Assembly: GCF_050624435.1 (NCBI RefSeq) | Contig: NC_134537.1 | Coordinates: 124,348,086 to 124,412,085, forward strand | DNA length: 64,000 nt | Origin: Tenrec ecaudatus | Lineage: Eukaryota; Chordata; Mammalia; Afrosoricida; Tenrecidae | Direction: 5' to 3' | Shown here: positions 33,343-44,250 of the stretch, piece after piece | Position numbering within the stretch: the stretch's first letter is position 1 | How the letters are laid out: every line of letters begins with the position of its first letter | Notes under the pieces: generated by a model | Database searches by the model: none | Told to the model about the DNA's origin: nothing | Seen by the model: only the letters and a program-made list of their open reading frames with translations | Position numbers and translations under genes: made by a program

Positions 33343-33723
33343 CAGGGATTCAATCAAGCACTAATGTAGGTGTTCATGTAGATATGATTGACGCCCATCA
33401 TCGGTTTTAAATAGGGAGAGTATTCTAGATTGTTTGCGTGGCCTCATTCAATCATCATTTCAAAGACTAAGAACACACACACACACCGTAGGTTTCCCTG
33501 AGGAAGAAAGACTGCCTGCCTGTCAATTTCAGTTTCAACTTTTTCACAAGACATTCCCATCATCTAAACTGACCTATGGATTTCTTATGGTTAGACCGGT
33601 TGAACTAGCCCTGTCAATCATGAAAGACAATTCTTTGAAATCTATCAGTCTATCAGTCTATCCATCCATCATCTGGTTAGCACCAATTAATTCTAGGTTT
33701 GACTGTGTTTCACATTTTTTCAC
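33343..33723. other. Unassigned stretch with short tandem repeats
   Basis: It holds a short (AC)n (33473-33486) and a tctatcag-type tandem (33640-33665). Confidence 0.45.
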
Positions 33724-34150
33724 AGAGGATGTGCATTCATTTCCCATTGCTGCTGTAACAAATTATGGAAGATTCGGTGGTTCAAAATGACAGGCATTTA
33801 CTATGTCCCTGGAAGTTACAAGTTTGAAATGGGCTTTGGGACTAAACTCAAGATGCCAGCAGTACTGTACTCCTTTCGGGGCACCCCAGGAATGAGCCAG
33901 TCCTAGCTTTTAGAGGCTGCATACCTTCCTTGGATCGGGGCCTTCCTCCTTCATCTTCAAACCCCGCCCAAGTGGGTCTAGTGCTCACATTGTAACACTC
34001 CGACCTCCTCCTGTGTCTCCTTCTCCACATTTTCAGACCCCTGGGTTTATATTGGGGTCACCCGCTATAACCCAGCATCATCTTCTAGTAGCCTTAATTC
34101 CATCTGTTACCTAAACTCCCTTTGGCCGTGTAACCAATCTTATTCAGTGA
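33724..34150. repeat. Ancient mammalian interspersed repeat, family not named
   Basis: It opens with 'cattgctgctgtaacaaattatgg' and has a 'gcattctccctg..gtctcct'-like end, a layout common to old mammal-wide repeats. I cannot assign the family or strand. Confidence 0.4.
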
Positions 34151-35337
34151 CTTCTGGCATTAACAAGTGGGCATCTTTGAGAGACCATTCTCCTGTTTCC
34201 CATAGCATCATATCATCAACAGCTCCTCCTGCTGATCTTTGACGTCCGTGGGGTTGACTTCTGAGGATCTGAGGGTCCTTGGTTTCCACGTGGAACTGAG
34301 AGCAATGCTTCCACACATTGTGTGGTGTTGACGCCAGGGAGTTGGTGGGGAGCTTCGCCACCTCCTAGCAGCCGTCTCAACGCCCCCTTCATTAATCTCA
34401 TTTCCTGACGCTCAGATTAGCAATCACCAGATCGCTTTGGCATTAACACTGACCCCCCTCCCCAATTTATAGTGAGAGAACATAGATAATGAGGTGTGCT
34501 AATGATATGCTCCAATTCAACAAGTCACGTGCATGCTTGCCATAGAAAGGTGAGGAGTCGATGTCCTCAGACTGACCTTGAGAGCGCCCTTTAAAATCTT
34601 TGGCCACTAGAGGGAGACAAGTCTTTGAGGAACCGAACATTTATCGCACTGGTTAGTAGGTTTGCAAGTGGCCCAGAGGCCTGCTTACACTTTAAAACGA
34701 TGTCTAGCACTGACCTAGTTGGTTGACAAGTAAAGGGACATGCCTGCACCCACTCCTCACTGAGTAACTCTCTCCATCTCTGTCAAGGTTCACGCGCTCA
34801 GAGTCTTGCATACCATCCAAAGCAAGAGGCTTTGATGCTTAGCCATTGGCAGCTTCACAGTAAAAACAAACAAACAAACAAAAAATCTTCCCCTTCTTTT
34901 CTCCTTGAAGGCAAACTTTGTGGAAAGAGAAGCCAACAAATGAGCAAACATTCTACTTTAGAAAAACAGAGGATCCGCACCCCCGCCCCCCGCCCTACAC
35001 CTGCTAAATGTCTTACAAGTGCTGCCGCATCGGGTGCCCAACAGTGGGCACTGCCAACTCACACAAGCTCCGCAGCAAGGGTATTCATCTGACTAAAAAT
35101 GTCATGAAATGGGAGCAAGGGTTTATTTTCTCTGAGCGAATGCTCCCCTCCTCCTTAACCTTTAGTAGTTAAAAACCTGTGATGTGAACAGTACAGTGGT
35201 TGCTTCCCATGAGATAAGATGTCTAACCAGGTCATTTTGTGAGCCCAGTAGAAGCAGCCGCAGATGCCGAGTGGTCATCTCTGTGCTACGGTGAGTCCAG
35301 TGCAGGCTCAGAAGGACTGAAGCGCAGTGCATGCAAT
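34151..35337. other. Unassigned stretch
   Basis: No gene recognised. A CTCF-like motif lies at 34605-34618 and an (AAAC)n run at 34862-34882. Confidence 0.35.
34605..34618 (+). promoter_or_regulatory. CTCF-like motif
   Basis: The sequence ccactagagggaga differs from the CTCF core (CCASYAGRKGGCRS) at one position (A for C at position 12). A single 14-mer match is expected by chance now and then in 64 kb. Confidence 0.3.
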
Positions 35338-35485
35338 GGAAGCAGTGGTGGTCTGGTTGTAGAACATGCGGGAGCCCCAGGCTCACTCCTCAGCCAGTGC
35401 ATGCTATGTACGGCCACCACATGTCTGTTGGTGGGAGCTTGCACTCTGCTCTCATGATAAACAGGTTTTGGCGGAACTCTTAGAC
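35338..35485 (+). repeat. tRNA-headed SINE, left part (split)
   Basis: It matches 4222-4600: ggtctggttgtagaacatgc head, 'gccaccacatgtctgttggt' and 'aacaggttttggcggaactc'. It stops where the inverted RTE begins and resumes at 36535. Confidence 0.65.
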
Positions 35486-35812
35486 AAGTAGTAGAGGTTG
35501 TTCATGAGTTTCCCTCCAATCCTGATGCTTCATTCTTCTCCATTGAGCCCAGCTTCTCAGCTGCGTGGTTCAGCATACAGATGGGAGGAGTAGGGTGAAG
35601 GTAGACAACCCTAATGCTCTGTGTTCCTGATGGTATACTGTTTCATATGGCCCTGTTTGGGTCAAACACCTGCCGCTTGGTCTGTGTGCAGGCGCCGTGT
35701 GAGTCTGAGGAAGTGTTCTGGGATCCCCATTTTTCATAATGTTATCCTGTCCATACGCAGGTCGCTATGATTCACTGAGTCAAGTGCTTTCTATGGTTCA
35801 TAAAACACAGAT
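35486..35812 (-). mobile_element. Inverted 5' part of an RTE/BovB copy
   Basis: In antisense it covers the reverse-transcriptase region from the 'DYAKAFDC' block (right, near 35790) to the 'INNLRYADD' region (left, near 35510). It abuts the sense-oriented continuation at 35813. Confidence 0.75.
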
Positions 35813-36533
35813 TACACCTCAACTGAAAAAAGGCAGAACAAACCAAAGAGTCCTTGTAACTGAAACCATAAACAACAGGATAATAAAGAGAGGAAATGTT
35901 GAAGTTGTCAGGGATTTCAGTTCACTTGTACCCATAATCAATGTTCATGGAAGCAACAGTTGAGAATTCAAGTGACGCATGATATTGGGAAAATCTGCTG
36001 CGAAACGCCCCTGTAAAGTGTTCAGGGGAAAAATGTCACCTGAGGACTAAAGTGTGCCTGACCTAACCATGGTATTTTTAATCGCCTCATGTGCCTATAA
36101 AAGCTGGACAATGAATCAGAAAGATGCAAGAAGAATTGATGTCTTTGACTCTTGCTGTTGGAAGCGGAATGTTCCCTGGATTGGCAGAGAACAAACAAAT
36201 TGGTCTGGGAAGAAGTCCAGTCAGAAAACTTTTGAGAAGTGAGGATGGCTTTTTGAGAAGTGAGGAGACTTCAGCTCACAAACTGTGCCCATGCTATCAC
36301 TAAAGACCGTTCCTGGAAAAGGCCATCATGATTGGTAAAGTAGAGGTGTCGCATGAAGGAAGACCCTCCACCTGAAGGGGTGACACAGGGGCTGCAGCAG
36401 TAGGCTCACATAGCAACAATTATGAGGATGACACAGCACTGGGTAACTTGTGTGCTTGTGCCTGTGTATGCGTGTGCACATGTGTGCGAGTGCACCGTGG
36501 GGTCCCTACGAGTCAGAAGTGACTTAATAACAC
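35813..36533 (+). mobile_element. Sense 3' part of the same RTE/BovB copy
   Basis: It encodes broken pieces: 'NNRIIKRGNVEVVRDFSSL' (35870-35925), 'IASCAYKSWTMNQKDARRID' (36080-36140), 'CCWKRNVPWIGREQTN' (36155-36200), then the RTE tail 'cctacgagtcagaagtgact'. This follows the inverted segment in protein order, so the two parts form one twin-primed insertion. Confidence 0.78.
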
Positions 36534-36534
36534 A

Positions 36535-36700
36535 GACAGAGGCAGACTGGGAAGCAAGGATGACAGTGTATTTCTAAAACTCAGCCAATGGTTTACAGTG
36601 GTTCTGTGTCTAACTGATCCTGGGGATGTTCTAATCTGTTGTTCATGGGCTCGACATGAGGCAGTGGCTTACCTGATGACAGCTAACAACAACATGTGTA
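36535..36700 (+). repeat. tRNA-headed SINE, right part (split)
   Basis: 'cagactgggaagcaaggatg', 'aaactcagccaatggtttac', 'tcctggggatgttctaatct' and 'cagctaacaacaacatgtg' continue the 35338-35485 SINE and match the body at 4380-4600. Confidence 0.6.
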
Positions 36701-37487
36701 GCATATCTCAAGCACATGAAGGTTTATTAGAAATAACACATGCTCTCTTTCCCCTCCTTCCATCCACTTACACAGAGCTTCTAATTCATCCCTGAATCAT
36801 CACCATGAAGATCACTGTTACTCACAGGGATGAACCATGTGGCTTTGCATTGCGTGGAGAAACAGGCTGTCAATTAATCATAGAACTTGGAGAAATCAGT
36901 CCTGCTGTTTGTTAGTTGCACCTCAGAAACAGAAAGCAGGCTAGATCAATGTAAAAATACTGGGGGATTTAAATACCATCTCAAATTAAATGCGGAGCCC
37001 TTTGAAACAGAAACGGATAGTGAGTGCTTATGTACCGAGCACATCTCTGCTGTAGCCAGGAGATGCCAAAGTAGAATGGATTGGATAAAAGAGAGGTTTG
37101 TTTTCCGTCCTCACACGGGGGGAGAAAGGTAGGTGTGTGGCCAATGGATAACAGACCCTGTTTCACCAGGACAGCCTGGAACGAGGCCAGTGAACATACA
37201 GCTGGATTCTGGGAAGAGGGGGGACGGGTGTACAGAACCAACACCAACCTTTAACTCCCACCTATCCCAACCTAGTCATAAGACTTCTGGCCACAGGGGA
37301 GACAGGAAACTCCGATCTCTAATGAGGACATGGCTTGCTAATAAGAGGGTCCATAGTTGGAACTTGTGTGTTGCTCCCTGGGAGAAAGCATAGGAATCTC
37401 CTGCATTCAAATCGACAGCTTTGAAGGCTTGATTTCGTTCTATTGCATCACTTGCTCTCACCAAGTAGCTGAGGGACACTACCAAAT
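36701..37487. other. Unassigned stretch
   Basis: No gene or repeat recognised. Confidence 0.35.
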
Positions 37488-37686
37488 ACTCACTGTTTTT
37501 GAGTCCATTCAGACTGAGAGTGACTCTGTGGGAGAGAGCAGAACTGCACCTGTGCATTTCCGAGGACTAGACTCTGTGGGAACAGACGTTTCTATCTTTA
37601 TGGAGGATGATGGGTGGGTTTGAATCACTGACCTTGGAATGAGCAGTCCAATACATAGCCCGTTCCTCCACAGGGGCCCCAGGAGA
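37488..37686 (-). repeat. AfroSINE, inverted
   Basis: It has 'tttttgagtccattcagact', 'gatgggtgggtttgaatcac' and a decayed head. Confidence 0.75.
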
Positions 37687-37744
37687 CAAGATTCCAGGAT
37701 GAATCTCCACAGGGGAGAACAGATAGTAGATGAGGAGTACTTGC

Positions 37745-37955
37745 CATAAACCGACAAACCAAATTTACTGTCATCAAGGTGATTCTAATTCCTGGCCGCC
37801 CTATAGGATGGGGGAGAACTGCCTCTGTGGGGTTCTGAGACTCTTTGGAGGAAAGAAATCTCATCTTTCTCCCAAAGAGCAGCTGGTTGTTTTGAACTGC
37901 TGACCATGCAGTTAGCAGGCCAACTCATAACCACTATGTCACCAGGGCTCCTGTA
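37745..37955 (-). repeat. AfroSINE, near full length, inverted
   Basis: It has the 'aaaccaaatttactgtcatc' tail, 'tctttctcccaaagagcagc' body and 'cactatgtcaccagggctcc' head. Confidence 0.88.
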
Positions 37956-38109
37956 GTACTTGTCATGGTCAAGTTTTATGTTCCCAATTGCATCATGGAA
38001 AGACACTCACTTCTTTGTCCCTTTCTAGGGAAAGAACCCAGTGCTCCATTCAGCTCCAAGCACAGGAGCTCGTGTTAATTTGATCCCTTTCTGCAGCTCC
38101 GGGGGAACT

Positions 38110-39675
38110 CCTTAGGGTCCAACAGGAGGAGTCCATGTGTGATGAAAAGAGTGAGCACACAAGGGACAACACTGGAGGCACAGTGCGAGCATTGTGCCCA
38201 GTCTGATCCCACCACACCAAGGTGAAATGCTAAGGGCGTGCAACAGAGCAGCAAGGGGAGCAAAGCAATGAAGTCCCCGGGGGAATGACTTTGGGGCCAG
38301 GTCATGGTACCCCCATCAAACTCCACTGGAAAACATGCCTAAAGGTCAACAAGCTGACCTGGAACTATTTAAAGGCTTTTCCCTTTTTCTTTCTTTTTTT
38401 GTGCCATTTTTGTTGTTGTTCTTGTTTTGTTTCTTTTGTTGTTTGGTTTTCTCTGTCTTCTTTTTTGTACTTATTATTGTCCCTGCATGTCTATCTAGAT
38501 AAGACAGGAGGGATAAACAATCTGGAGGCAAAAACAATAGGATGAATGGCTCTGGAGAACATGGGAGTGGGTGAGACAGGGGAAAGGAAGAGGGTGTTAA
38601 CAAACCCAGGGATAAGGGAGTAACAAGTGATCAAAAATTGATGGCGAGGATGACCTAGGATGTCTGGTAGGGCTTGATCAAGGGTTATGTAACCAAGAGG
38701 AATTACCAAATCCCGAATAAAGACCAAACATGATAGTGGAACAAGAGGAAAGTAAAAGGAAATAGAGGAAAGAACTAGGAGGCAAATGGGCATATATAGA
38801 AGTCTAAATACAGACATGTACATATGTAAATATGTTTATATATAAATATAGAGAAATAGATCTATGTATATATATTTATATGTTAAGTATTAAGGTAGCA
38901 GATGGATATTGGGCCTCCACTCAAGTACTCCCTCAATGCAAGAATACTTTGTTGTACTAAATTGGCATTCCATGATGTTCACTTTCCCGACACAATTGCT
39001 GAAGAAAAAATAGGTGCATAAGCAAATATGGTGAAGAAAGCAGATGATGCCTGGCTGTCCAAAGATATAGCATCTGGGGTCTTAAAGGCTTGAAGGTGAA
39101 CAAGCGGCCATCTAGCTCAGAAGCAACAAATCCCACATGGAAGAAGCACACCAGCCTGTGTGATCACGAGGTGTCGAAGGGATGAGGTATTAGGCATCAT
39201 CAGAACAAAAAAATCACATCATTGTGAATGTGGGGGAGTGCAGATTGGAGACCCAAAGCCCATCTGTAGGCTATTGATCATTCCCATACGGAAGAGTCTT
39301 AGGGAACAGAAGAGTCAGTCAGGGTGCAGTGTAGCAATGATGAAACATACAACTTTCCCCTAGCTCCTAAATGTTCCACCACCACTACCACCCCTGCCCC
39401 CACACACTATCATGATCCCAATTTTACCTTACAAATCTGGCTAGAGCAGATATGACAAAATAATAATTTATAAATTATCAAGGGTTCATGAGACAGGGGG
39501 AGCGGGGAAGGAGGGGGAAAATTGAGGAGTTGATGCCAGGGGCTTAAGTGGAGAACAAATGTTTTGAGAATGATGAGGGAAATGAATGTACAAATGTGCT
39601 TTACACGATTGATGTATGTATGGATTATGATAAGAGTTGTTTTAGCCCCTAATAAAATGATTTTTTTTAAAGGCA
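38110..39675 (+). mobile_element. L1 3' UTR, long 5'-truncated copy
   Basis: It aligns in order with 48600-49530 plus 50320-51079 of the full L1: 'gaaatgctaagggcgtgcaa', the T-rich 38385-38475 block, 'gggcctccactcaagtact', 'ggcttgaaggtgaacaagcg', then 'cccctaataaaatgattttt' and a short A tail. It shows that the L1 3' UTR module is about 2 kb and continuous in the family. Confidence 0.9.
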
Positions 39676-39689
39676 GTTGTCTGTCAGTG

Positions 39690-39895
39690 AATGGACTTAC
39701 TTCTAGGTTCTCAATTTTGCTCCATTGGTGTATGTGTCTCTCACTGTACCAATACTGAGCTGTTTTGGTAACGGTGGCTGTAGTGGGTTTTCAGATCAGG
39801 AAGTGAGCGGCCTCTCACTTAGTTCTTCTTGAACAGTGTTTTGTTTATCCTTGGTCTCTGCCCTAGATGTAATTATTTTCCCTCTGGATTTGCTT
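39690..39895 (-). mobile_element. Ancient L1 ORF2 fragment, antisense
   Basis: 'attttgctccattggtgtatg', 'ctgtaccaatactgagctgt' and 'gggttttcagatcaggaag' are antisense to a conserved L1 ORF2 block (TAWYWYK-type region). Confidence 0.65.
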
Positions 39896-40027
39896 CTTTA
39901 AATCATTGTCCTCAGAACACTGCACATTTATCTCTCTGTCTCTTCAAAAGCACACACTTTACAACCGTGGAAACAGTGAGCTTTAAGAACACTTTAACAA
40001 CCTGGCACTCTGTGAAGCTCCCCTCCC

Positions 40028-40935
40028 TACCTGATCGCTGAAGGCAAAATGAGTGCATAAGCAAATGTGGTGAAGAAAGCTGACGGTGCCCGGCTATCAA
40101 AAGATATAGTATCTAGGGTCTGAAAGGCTTGAAGTTAAACAAGCGGCCATCTAGCAGAGAAGCAACAAACCCTCATGGAAGAAGCACACCAGTCTGTGTG
40201 ATCATGAGGTATCGACCGAATCAGGTAACAGGCACCAGAAGACCAAATCAAACAAACAAACAAACATTTTGTTGAGAATGAGGTGGGCTAGATCAGAGAC
40301 TTAAAACCCACCTGAAGACTATAGGACATCCCTCACAGAAGGGTCATAAGGAAGGGATGAGTCAACCAGGGTCAAGTATAGCACCAGTGAAAAACACAAT
40401 GTTCCTCTGGTATTTGAGGCTTCCTCACCTCCCATTTTCATTACCCTAGTCCTGCTTTTCAGTTCTGGCTAGACTGGAACATGTATACTGGTACAGATAA
40501 GAGCTCACAGCACATGGAATCCAGGTCAGATTAAACCCCTCAGGAACAGAAATGGGAGCACTGATACCAAGAGGGTAGGGGAAATGTGGGGAAAGGAAGG
40601 GGGAAGTGATCACAATGATCAACACATAATTCTCCCCCACCCATGGGGATGAACAACAGAAACGTGGGTGAAGGGAGACAGCGGTTGGTGTAAGATATGA
40701 AAACAATAATAATTTATCATTTATCAAGGGTGGGAGGCAGGGGTGGGAAAGGGAGGGGAAAAAGAAGAGCTGATACTAAGGGCTCAAATAGAAAGTAATT
40801 GTTTAGAAAATGATGATGGCAACATATGTACAAATATTCTTGATGGAATTGATGTATGAAATGTTATAAGAGCTGTAAAAGCTCTCAATAAAATGATTAA
40901 GATGATAATAATAATGATGATAACAATAAGAAAAG
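40028..40935 (+). mobile_element. L1 3' UTR, 5'-truncated copy
   Basis: It opens with 'ctgatcgctgaaggcaaaat', follows the standard modules and ends 'ctctcaataaaatgattaag' with an (ATA/ATG)-rich tail. It is more diverged than 38110-39675. Confidence 0.88.
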
Positions 40936-40961
40936 AAAAATAAAACAGTGAGCTTGGGTGG

Positions 40962-41620
40962 TGTCGTGGATTGAATTGTGTCCCCCTAAAATATATGTCA
41001 ACCTGGCTGTGCTATGACTGTCAGAATTATGGAATGACCGTGTATTTTGTGACCTGATGGGGTTATCCTATGTGTCATAAATTCTAATCTCTATGATTTT
41101 GATGATGCAAGGTACAGGCTCTAGGATTAGGTTGAATCTTGAGTCAATCTCTCTCCTTGAAAGAGATGAAACAAGGGAGCAGAGACAGGAAAGACCTCCT
41201 ATCACCACCAAAGAACTGGAAACAGAGCATATCCTTCGGACCTTGGCTGCCAGGGATATGAGCCTCCAAGGGTCAGGGAAGATTGATGCCAAGACACATG
41301 AAGATTTCCAAGAGATGCCAAGGCCCTAGATGTTAAAAGAAGACAAGGTCTTTCCCTGAGAGCCAATAAAGAAATCATGTTTTTCCCAAAGCTGGCTTCC
41401 AGGGTTCAGATTTACAGCCCCCTAAATTAAAAAAATATATATTTTTAGAGCTTTTCAAATTATCCATTTTATTTTTCTTTTAAAAATCATAGGGGACTCA
41501 TACAACTCTTGTAAAAATCCATACATGCATCCATTGTGTCAGGCACATTTGTACATTTCTGTTTGTGCTTGCCTTCCACTTGTAGTATTTCTGTTATAGT
41601 CACACTCGAAAACTGAGACA
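40962..41620 (+). mobile_element. MaLR-like (MST/MLT1-type) solo LTR, interrupted
   Basis: It begins 'tgtcgtggattgaattgtgt' and ends 'tttctgttatagtcacactc...ctgagaca', the ends of MaLR-group LTRs. Flanking 5-mers are ggtgg (40957-40961) and gatgg (41621-41625), four of five identical. An L1 tail at about 41462-41561 splits it. No internal MaLR sequence is seen. Confidence 0.8.
41462..41561 (-). mobile_element. Short L1 3' end inserted in the MaLR LTR
   Basis: 'taaaaatcataggggactca' and 'acatttgtacatttc' form a roughly 100-bp antisense L1 3' end. It is severely 5' truncated. Confidence 0.75.
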
Positions 41621-41631
41621 GATGGGGAGTA

Positions 41632-41826
41632 CCAGCTGCCTTCCAGTTGATTTTAACTCAGTCTTCCTCATGCGTGTCAGAGTGAAGTCATGCCCCATAG
41701 GATTTTCAAGGTCTGATTTGTTAGATATAGATCTCCAGGCCTTTCCTCCTAAGTGATGTCATACTTCTAATCTTCCAGAGGCAGCCAAGTTCACTAGCCA
41801 AATAGTACAGCCCAGGGACTCTTGGG
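41632..41826 (-). repeat. Old AfroSINE, inverted
   Basis: It has 'ccttccagttgattttaact', 'cccataggattttcaaggtc' and a decayed head ending 'cagcccagggactct'. Confidence 0.6.
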
Positions 41827-42051
41827 TTGGAAGGCAGCCCCTTACTTTCTTTCCCTCAACAATCTCATTGCTACCAAGGTGACATTGCTTCTAGGCCTTG
41901 TTGATGAAAAGAGCTCTACATTTCAAATAGAATAATGAAAAATATTTTATTGATTCTTCCTATGTAATTTTAAAATATAATATAATTTCATTATCTTTGA
42001 TTCTGTGATAGGATCTATATGACCTCTAATTTTTTGATTTCTAGCAATATT

Positions 42052-42067
42052 AGAAAGTAATATTCTT
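42052..42067 (+). repeat. Left TSD of the full-length L1
   Basis: The sequence agaaagtaatattctt recurs at 51080-51095 as agaaagtaatatcctt, 15 of 16 identical. Confidence 0.9.
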
Positions 42068-42302
42068 TCACTTCTGGGAAGATGGCGACGGAGTAACACA
42101 TTCCAGAGGGACTCCACAGAATTCATCCGAGGAGAGTTGCTGAGAGGGGAATTCAGCACAGCTGGACCACAGGAGGAGCATCATAAAGATAAGTAGGCAC
42201 AGACCCACGGGGTTTTGAGGGGCTGGGGGCTTTTGGCTTACCTCAGTGGAGGCCGGCTGGGGCTTGACCTTGGCCCCGCCACTGTCTCTGCTGGAGCTGG
42301 AA

Positions 42303-42622
42303 CTATTTGGAGCCCATAGGGGGGCTTGGTCTCAATACAGCCACAGTTTGCTGACACATGCCTCAGGGCAAGGTCTGGGCCCTTACAATTCCACAGGTAG
42401 GGATCAGGGTCCAGCTACATTGTTAATTTTATTTCCATCTTTTCTCTATATATACCCACAGTCTTGGAGGGCTGTGAGCAGGTTTTTTTCTCAACACAGC
42501 CACAGCTTGCGGCCCGCCTGCCTCCTCGGGCGGGGACTAAACTCTTGCAGCACCATGGGCTGGGAATGAGGCTCAGCTACATTGTTACTTTTGTTTCCAT
42601 CTCTTCTCTCTACCCCACAGGC
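42303..42622 (+). promoter_or_regulatory. Two tandem ~159-bp units in the L1 5' UTR
   Basis: Unit 1 and unit 2 share 'ctcaatacagccacag' (42331) / 'ctcaacacagccacag' (42490), 'cagctacattgttaattttatttccatctt' type cores and 'cccacag' ends (42455 and 42614). All of these are spaced exactly 159 bp. Tandem 5' UTR units act as promoter monomers in other mammalian L1s (known in mouse); a promoter role here is inferred. Confidence 0.75.
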
Positions 42623-43122
42623 TCATGGGCTTACTTTTTAATTATATTTTCTCCTCGTTGTCTCTCTCCTGTTCTCTTACACTCCACTGCTGACCTCCAG
42701 ACCATTCCCCTTAGCCTAGAGCATTTACAGCTGCACCACACCCAGCTAGGTGAACTCCACCCTGTGTAGATTGCACAAGGCTGGGGAAAGCCCGGTTGAC
42801 CTCCACAAGGGGATATTCTGCCCAACTTCTTACCAGGGAATTCCTGCCTGTGTACCTGGGGCCCTAAGGCAGCTCGGCCAACACGTGCCAACATTCTAAG
42901 TGGCTGTAGGAACCTCTGCCCAACCTCTGTAACATCAAAACAAGCAACACATCAGTCTCTGGGACACTTCCCTGAGAGGGAAGCCACAGGAGGATAAAGT
43001 TGTAGGTTAATTCCATAGTGAAATTAGCTGCAGGCAATTCGAAGAAACATTCCTACAAGTCTCCTAGATACAGCCAAGGCTCTTTGATTCCCTGGAAAAT
43101 AGCACTGGGCTCTTCTAAAACA

Positions 43123-44077
43123 ATGCAACACAAACAGCCATCAACTCCAACAACCTCAACGGAAAAAAATAGAAGAAACAAAAGGCAATGGCAGAATAAG
43201 TCCTGAACATAATGACATGCATAGAAGAAGCAGACATTGAGCTGCCACAGAAAGAAATTTTCAGAATGCTGCTTGGAGTCATACAGGATATGAGGCAAAC
43301 AATACAGAAACAGGATTAAATGATAGAGGAGATAAAGGCCATACACCAAAGGGAAATACAGGAGCTTAGGGAGGAGATAACAAAAACCAGTAGCAGAAAC
43401 ACGGACTTTGAGAATTGACTGGAGGAAGCAGAGAACCACATCAGTGACTTGGAGGCCAGCCAAGCAGACTTTAACAAACACAAACAAAAATCTAATAAGA
43501 GCATCAGAGAAACTGAAGAAAACTTTAGAGCTGTGTCTGATGCTATGAAGTGGAACAACATTAGGATTATTGGCTTATCGCAGGAAAACACAACAAAGAA
43601 ATCATCTGCAACAGTAGTGAGAGAATTCTTGGAGGGAAACTTCCCCAGCTTAATGAATGAAAATCAGGCAACCACTACAGGAGGCTGAAAGAACACCAGC
43701 TAGACGGTATCCCAAGAAGAAGTCACCAAGGCACATAATAGTTAAACTATCCAACTTTGAGGAAAAGGAGAAAATCATGAGAGCAGCTAGGGAAAAACAA
43801 GTAACCATATATTAAGGTTCCCAAGTAAGAATATGCTCAGACGTATCAGCAGAAACTATGAAGAAGAGGAGAGTGTGGAGTAACATTCCAAAAAGTAAAG
43901 GAAAACAATGAAAAACCAATAATACTCTACATAGGCAAATTATCGATCAAGATAGATGGAGAAGTAAGAGTCTTCCCAGACAAGGAAAAACTCAAAGAAT
44001 ATGTTAGAACAAATCCAGTCCTACAAAGATCCTTGTCGACCCAATATGGGCAGAAAAACAACACTCACCAACCATAA
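43123..44077 (+). pseudogene. L1 ORF1 (RNA-binding chaperone), inactivated
   Basis: ORF1p coats L1 RNA and forms the retrotransposition particle. The likely start is the ATG at 43123 (MQHKQPSTPT..). Downstream, 'EIFRMLLGVIQDMRQTI' (43255-43305) and 'LREEITKTSSRNTDFEN' (43365-43415) are the coiled-coil region. 'WNNIRIIGLSQ' (43552-43585) opens the RRM domain, 'SPRHIIVKLSNF..KEKIMRAAREKQ' (43720-43800) is the RRM core, and 'SAETMKKRRV' (43848-43877) and 'YIGKLSIKIDGEVRVFPDKE' (43930-43988) lie in the C-terminal domain. It ends at 44075-44077. There are at least four frame breaks or stops (for example after 43203, 43315, 43418, 43685 and 43813). The total length fits a normal L1 ORF1 of about 315 codons. 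Confidence 0.85.
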
Positions 44078-44250
44078 ATAAGAGCCAACCACATAGAACA
44101 ACCTCACCCAGAGGGCAACAAAGAGAAAACAAACCCCAAGATAGCATTGGCCTAAGGATGGAAAGAAGTCAAGAATGATACACACACACACATGCACAAC
44201 AGGCTAATGAGAAAGGAAAGTAGGAAAACACCCAATGCAAAAGGTATAAG

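Noticed and set aside
33473..33670. Possible CRISPR-like spaced repeats
   Set aside because: They are short AC and TCTATCAG microsatellites without unique spacers, in mammalian DNA.
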